From Caldilineae bacterium (GTDB lineage Bacteria > Chloroflexota > Anaerolineae > J102), in contig RFJM01000079.1 of the NCBI GenBank assembly GCA_003694905.1, positions 1-7,306 of the forward strand: DNA of 7,306 bases, given 5' to 3'. Below, piece after piece: positions 6,210-7,306 of this stretch. The notes under the pieces were generated by a model. The model was not told the DNA's origin, did no database searches, and saw only the letters and a list, made by a program, of their open reading frames with translations. The position numbers and the translations under genes are program-made. The first letter of the stretch is position 1, and the number at the start of each line of letters is the position of its first letter.

Positions 6210-6886
6210 TCCTCTTCGACCAGGATTCCCAGTTCCAATGCCAGTCTCACCAGTGCTGCCCGACTGCGCACGCCCAACTTTTGCATAAGCCTGGATTTGT
6301 AGGTCTCGACGGTTTTGACGCTGAGGTTCAACATCTGAGCGATTTCGCTATTGCGATGGCCCAGGGCCACGAGTCTGAAGACTTCGGCCTCGCGCTCGCT
6401 CAAACTCTGGTACCGCTCGACACGGGAGCTGGCAATGCCGAATTCCTCGGATCTGTGGGTATCAAGCTCCTCTTCCAAGAGGATTTTCGTGTGTTGGGGA
6501 TGGAGGTATACACCACCGCCGTAAACGGCACGGATGGCCGAGAGAAGTTCTTCGCTGGCAGCCTGTTTGAGGACGTATCCCGCGCCGCCAGAGCGGAGGA
6601 CCTGCCGCAAGTACATGGCGTCGTCGTGCATGGTGAGAACGAGGATGCGGCTGGAGGGGGATTTCTCCCGTAGCTGTTCGAGGGCCTCCAGACCGTTGCA
6701 ACGGGGCATGTTGATGTCGAGAAGCACGACGTCGGGTTGGAGAACCGCTACCTGCCGCACGCAGGATATGCCGTCCTCGGCCTCGCCAACAACCTGCATG
6801 TCCTCCTGGGCGTCCAGCAAAGCTTTGAGGCCTGCACGCAGGACGGCATGATCGTCGGCGAGGAAGATGCGAATGGGTCGTGTCAT
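6206..6886 (-). CDS. NarL/FixJ-family response regulator (receiver + LuxR-type HTH)
   Basis: A 226-residue cytoplasmic DNA-binding regulator. The receiver domain (5-120) has the acidic pair Asp11-Asp12, phosphoacceptor Asp57 in LLDINMP, Thr85 in LTMHDD and Lys107 in GYVLKQAA, so it should be phosphorylatable. A linker of about 30 residues leads to a LuxR-type HTH (160-224) with LSEREAEVFRLVALG and the recognition region LSVKTVETYKSRL. Length and layout are typical of the family. I chose ATG 6886 because the receiver begins at once (TRPIRIFLADDH). An upstream in-frame ATG at 6997 would add a Pro-rich stretch that is antisense to the next gene. The gene starts 10 nt after the stop of the carboxymuconolactone-like gene and has no clear ribosome site, so it is probably translated by coupling. 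It is the natural partner of the HisKA_3 kinase, whose 3' end it overlaps. Its target sites are unknown. Confidence 0.94.
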   Translation of the reverse strand: MTRPIRIFLADDHAVLRAGLKALLDAQEDMQVVGEAEDGISCVRQVAVLQPDVVLLDINMPRCNGLEALEQLREKSPSSRILVLTMHDDAMYLRQVLRSGGAGYVLKQAASEELLSAIRAVYGGGVYLHPQHTKILLEEELDTHRSEEFGIASSRVERYQSLSEREAEVFRLVALGHRNSEIAQMLNLSVKTVETYKSRLMQKLGVRSRAALVRLALELGILVEED

Positions 6887-6896
6887 ACAACGAACG

Positions 6897-7205
6897 TCAG
6901 TCGAGGATGTCCTCGGCCCAGGACAGGGCGGCCATGGTGGCGGGGAAGCCCAGGGTGGGTACGGCAAGCAAAATGGCGTGGCGAATGGCTTCGGCACTGA
7001 GACCGGCCTCGATGGCTTTGCGCACGTGGGCGTGCACGGCGCCTTCGCGCTGGGAAGCTACGGCCATGCCCAGCTTGACGAGGGCGCGTTGCTGCGGGTC
7101 CAGAGGGCCCGCGCCATGCACGGCGCTGCCCAAGGCATCGTAGGCCTGCCAGATCTCGGCATGGTCCTGCTGGAAGCGGCGATAGGGTTCGGGAAGGGTG
7201 GTCAT
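6897..7205 (-). CDS. Small Cys-free carboxymuconolactone decarboxylase (CMD)-family protein
   Basis: A 102-residue, probably cytoplasmic, all-helical protein of the CMD/AhpD-like superfamily. The family core runs from LVKLGMAVASQREGAVHAHV (about 42-61) through KAIEAGLSAEAIRHAIL (63-79) to PTLGFPATMAALSWAEDIL (83-101). The region that carries the redox CxxC in AhpD peroxidase partners has no Cys here, and the whole protein lacks Cys. AhpD-type thiol chemistry is therefore excluded. His58 and His60 are in the conserved region, and one may correspond to the conserved His of true decarboxylases. The start at ATG 7205 is set by a strong AGAGGAG 8 nt upstream. A longer frame from 7274 would start inside the promoter. 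It leads a probable two-gene unit with the response regulator (10-nt gap). Substrate and reaction are unknown. Confidence 0.82.
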   Translation of the reverse strand: MTTLPEPYRRFQQDHAEIWQAYDALGSAVHGAGPLDPQQRALVKLGMAVASQREGAVHAHVRKAIEAGLSAEAIRHAILLAVPTLGFPATMAALSWAEDILD

Positions 7206-7213
7206 GGTCAAGT

Positions 7214-7218
7214 CTCCT
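7214..7218 (-). promoter_or_regulatory. Strong Shine-Dalgarno site deciding the CMD-family start
   Basis: On the minus strand AGGAG, within AGAGGAG, lies 8 nt before ATG 7205. This is the best ribosome site in the window and fixes this start over the upstream ATG at 7274. Confidence 0.8.
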
Positions 7219-7245
7219 CTAGATGGGGAAGGATTTGTTGCTGCA

Positions 7246-7274
7246 AGGATAGCAGGGAAGAGCGGAAAGGACAA
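7246..7274 (-). promoter_or_regulatory. Probable sigma-70-type promoter for the CMD-family/response-regulator unit
   Basis: Reading the minus strand, the -35 candidate TTGTCC (7274-7269) and the -10 candidate TATCCT (7251-7246) are separated by exactly 17 bp. Each matches 4 of 6 consensus bases. The predicted start near 7239 gives a leader of about 34 nt containing the AGGAG site. Placement and spacing are good, but the boxes are only moderate matches. Confidence 0.45.
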
Positions 7275-7306
7275 GAGGAAGGCCGGGTATCGCGGATCGG
7301 CAAGGG

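Noticed and set aside
6281..6673. Plus-strand 130-codon open frame
   Set aside because: It is antisense to the response regulator, which has complete receiver and HTH motifs on the minus strand.
6887..6997. N-terminal extension of the response regulator from ATG 6997
   Set aside because: The extra residues are Pro-rich and antisense-like and overlap the CMD-family gene in another frame. The receiver domain begins directly at ATG 6886.
7206..7274. N-terminal extension of the CMD-family protein from ATG 7274
   Set aside because: It would start within the candidate -35 box, while ATG 7205 has a strong AGGAG at ideal spacing.

Overview
The window is GC-rich and gene-dense, with little intergenic space. 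It looks like a bacterial chromosome. The gene content (a Thr/Pro-rich, C-terminally anchored surface protein; an endonuclease Q-UvrD fusion; an orphan PhnD-like lipoprotein beside a NarX-type kinase) reminds me most of Chloroflexota, especially Anaerolineae-like lineages. That assignment is an inference from gene style and has moderate to low confidence. I see no mobile element, CRISPR array, tRNA or rRNA.

Left end (1-327): the 3' end of a gene whose product ends in a Thr/Pro/Ala-rich stalk, one membrane helix and a short tail. Next (394-3615) is a large DNA-repair protein. Its N-terminal half is an endonuclease Q-type PHP nuclease with a zinc knuckle, and its C-terminal half is a compact SF1A (UvrD/PcrA-like) helicase. 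QLxLF motifs resembling bacterial sliding-clamp-binding peptides end both halves. The protein looks like a one-chain machine that nicks at deaminated or damaged bases and then unwinds the nicked strand.

Centre (3616-6209): a 153-bp intergenic region holds a small palindrome, a good extended -10 promoter and a 52-nt three-tier stem-loop at the predicted 5' end of the transcript. It precedes a lipoprotein of the PhnD-like binding-protein family, whose stop overlaps the start (TGATG) of a membrane histidine kinase (Cache/PAS-like sensor, HAMP, HisKA_3, HATPase). No transporter permease or ATPase is present. The natural reading is that the lipoprotein is a ligand-binding co-sensor for the kinase, not a transport component.

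Right end (6206-7205, minus strand): a NarL/FixJ response regulator faces the kinase gene, and the two stop codons share a CTAG palindrome. The regulator is the second gene of a probable two-gene unit led by a small Cys-free carboxymuconolactone-decarboxylase-like protein, which has its own promoter and a strong ribosome binding site. Lipoprotein, kinase and regulator probably form one signalling pathway split over two convergent transcripts. Its ligand and targets cannot be read from the sequence.
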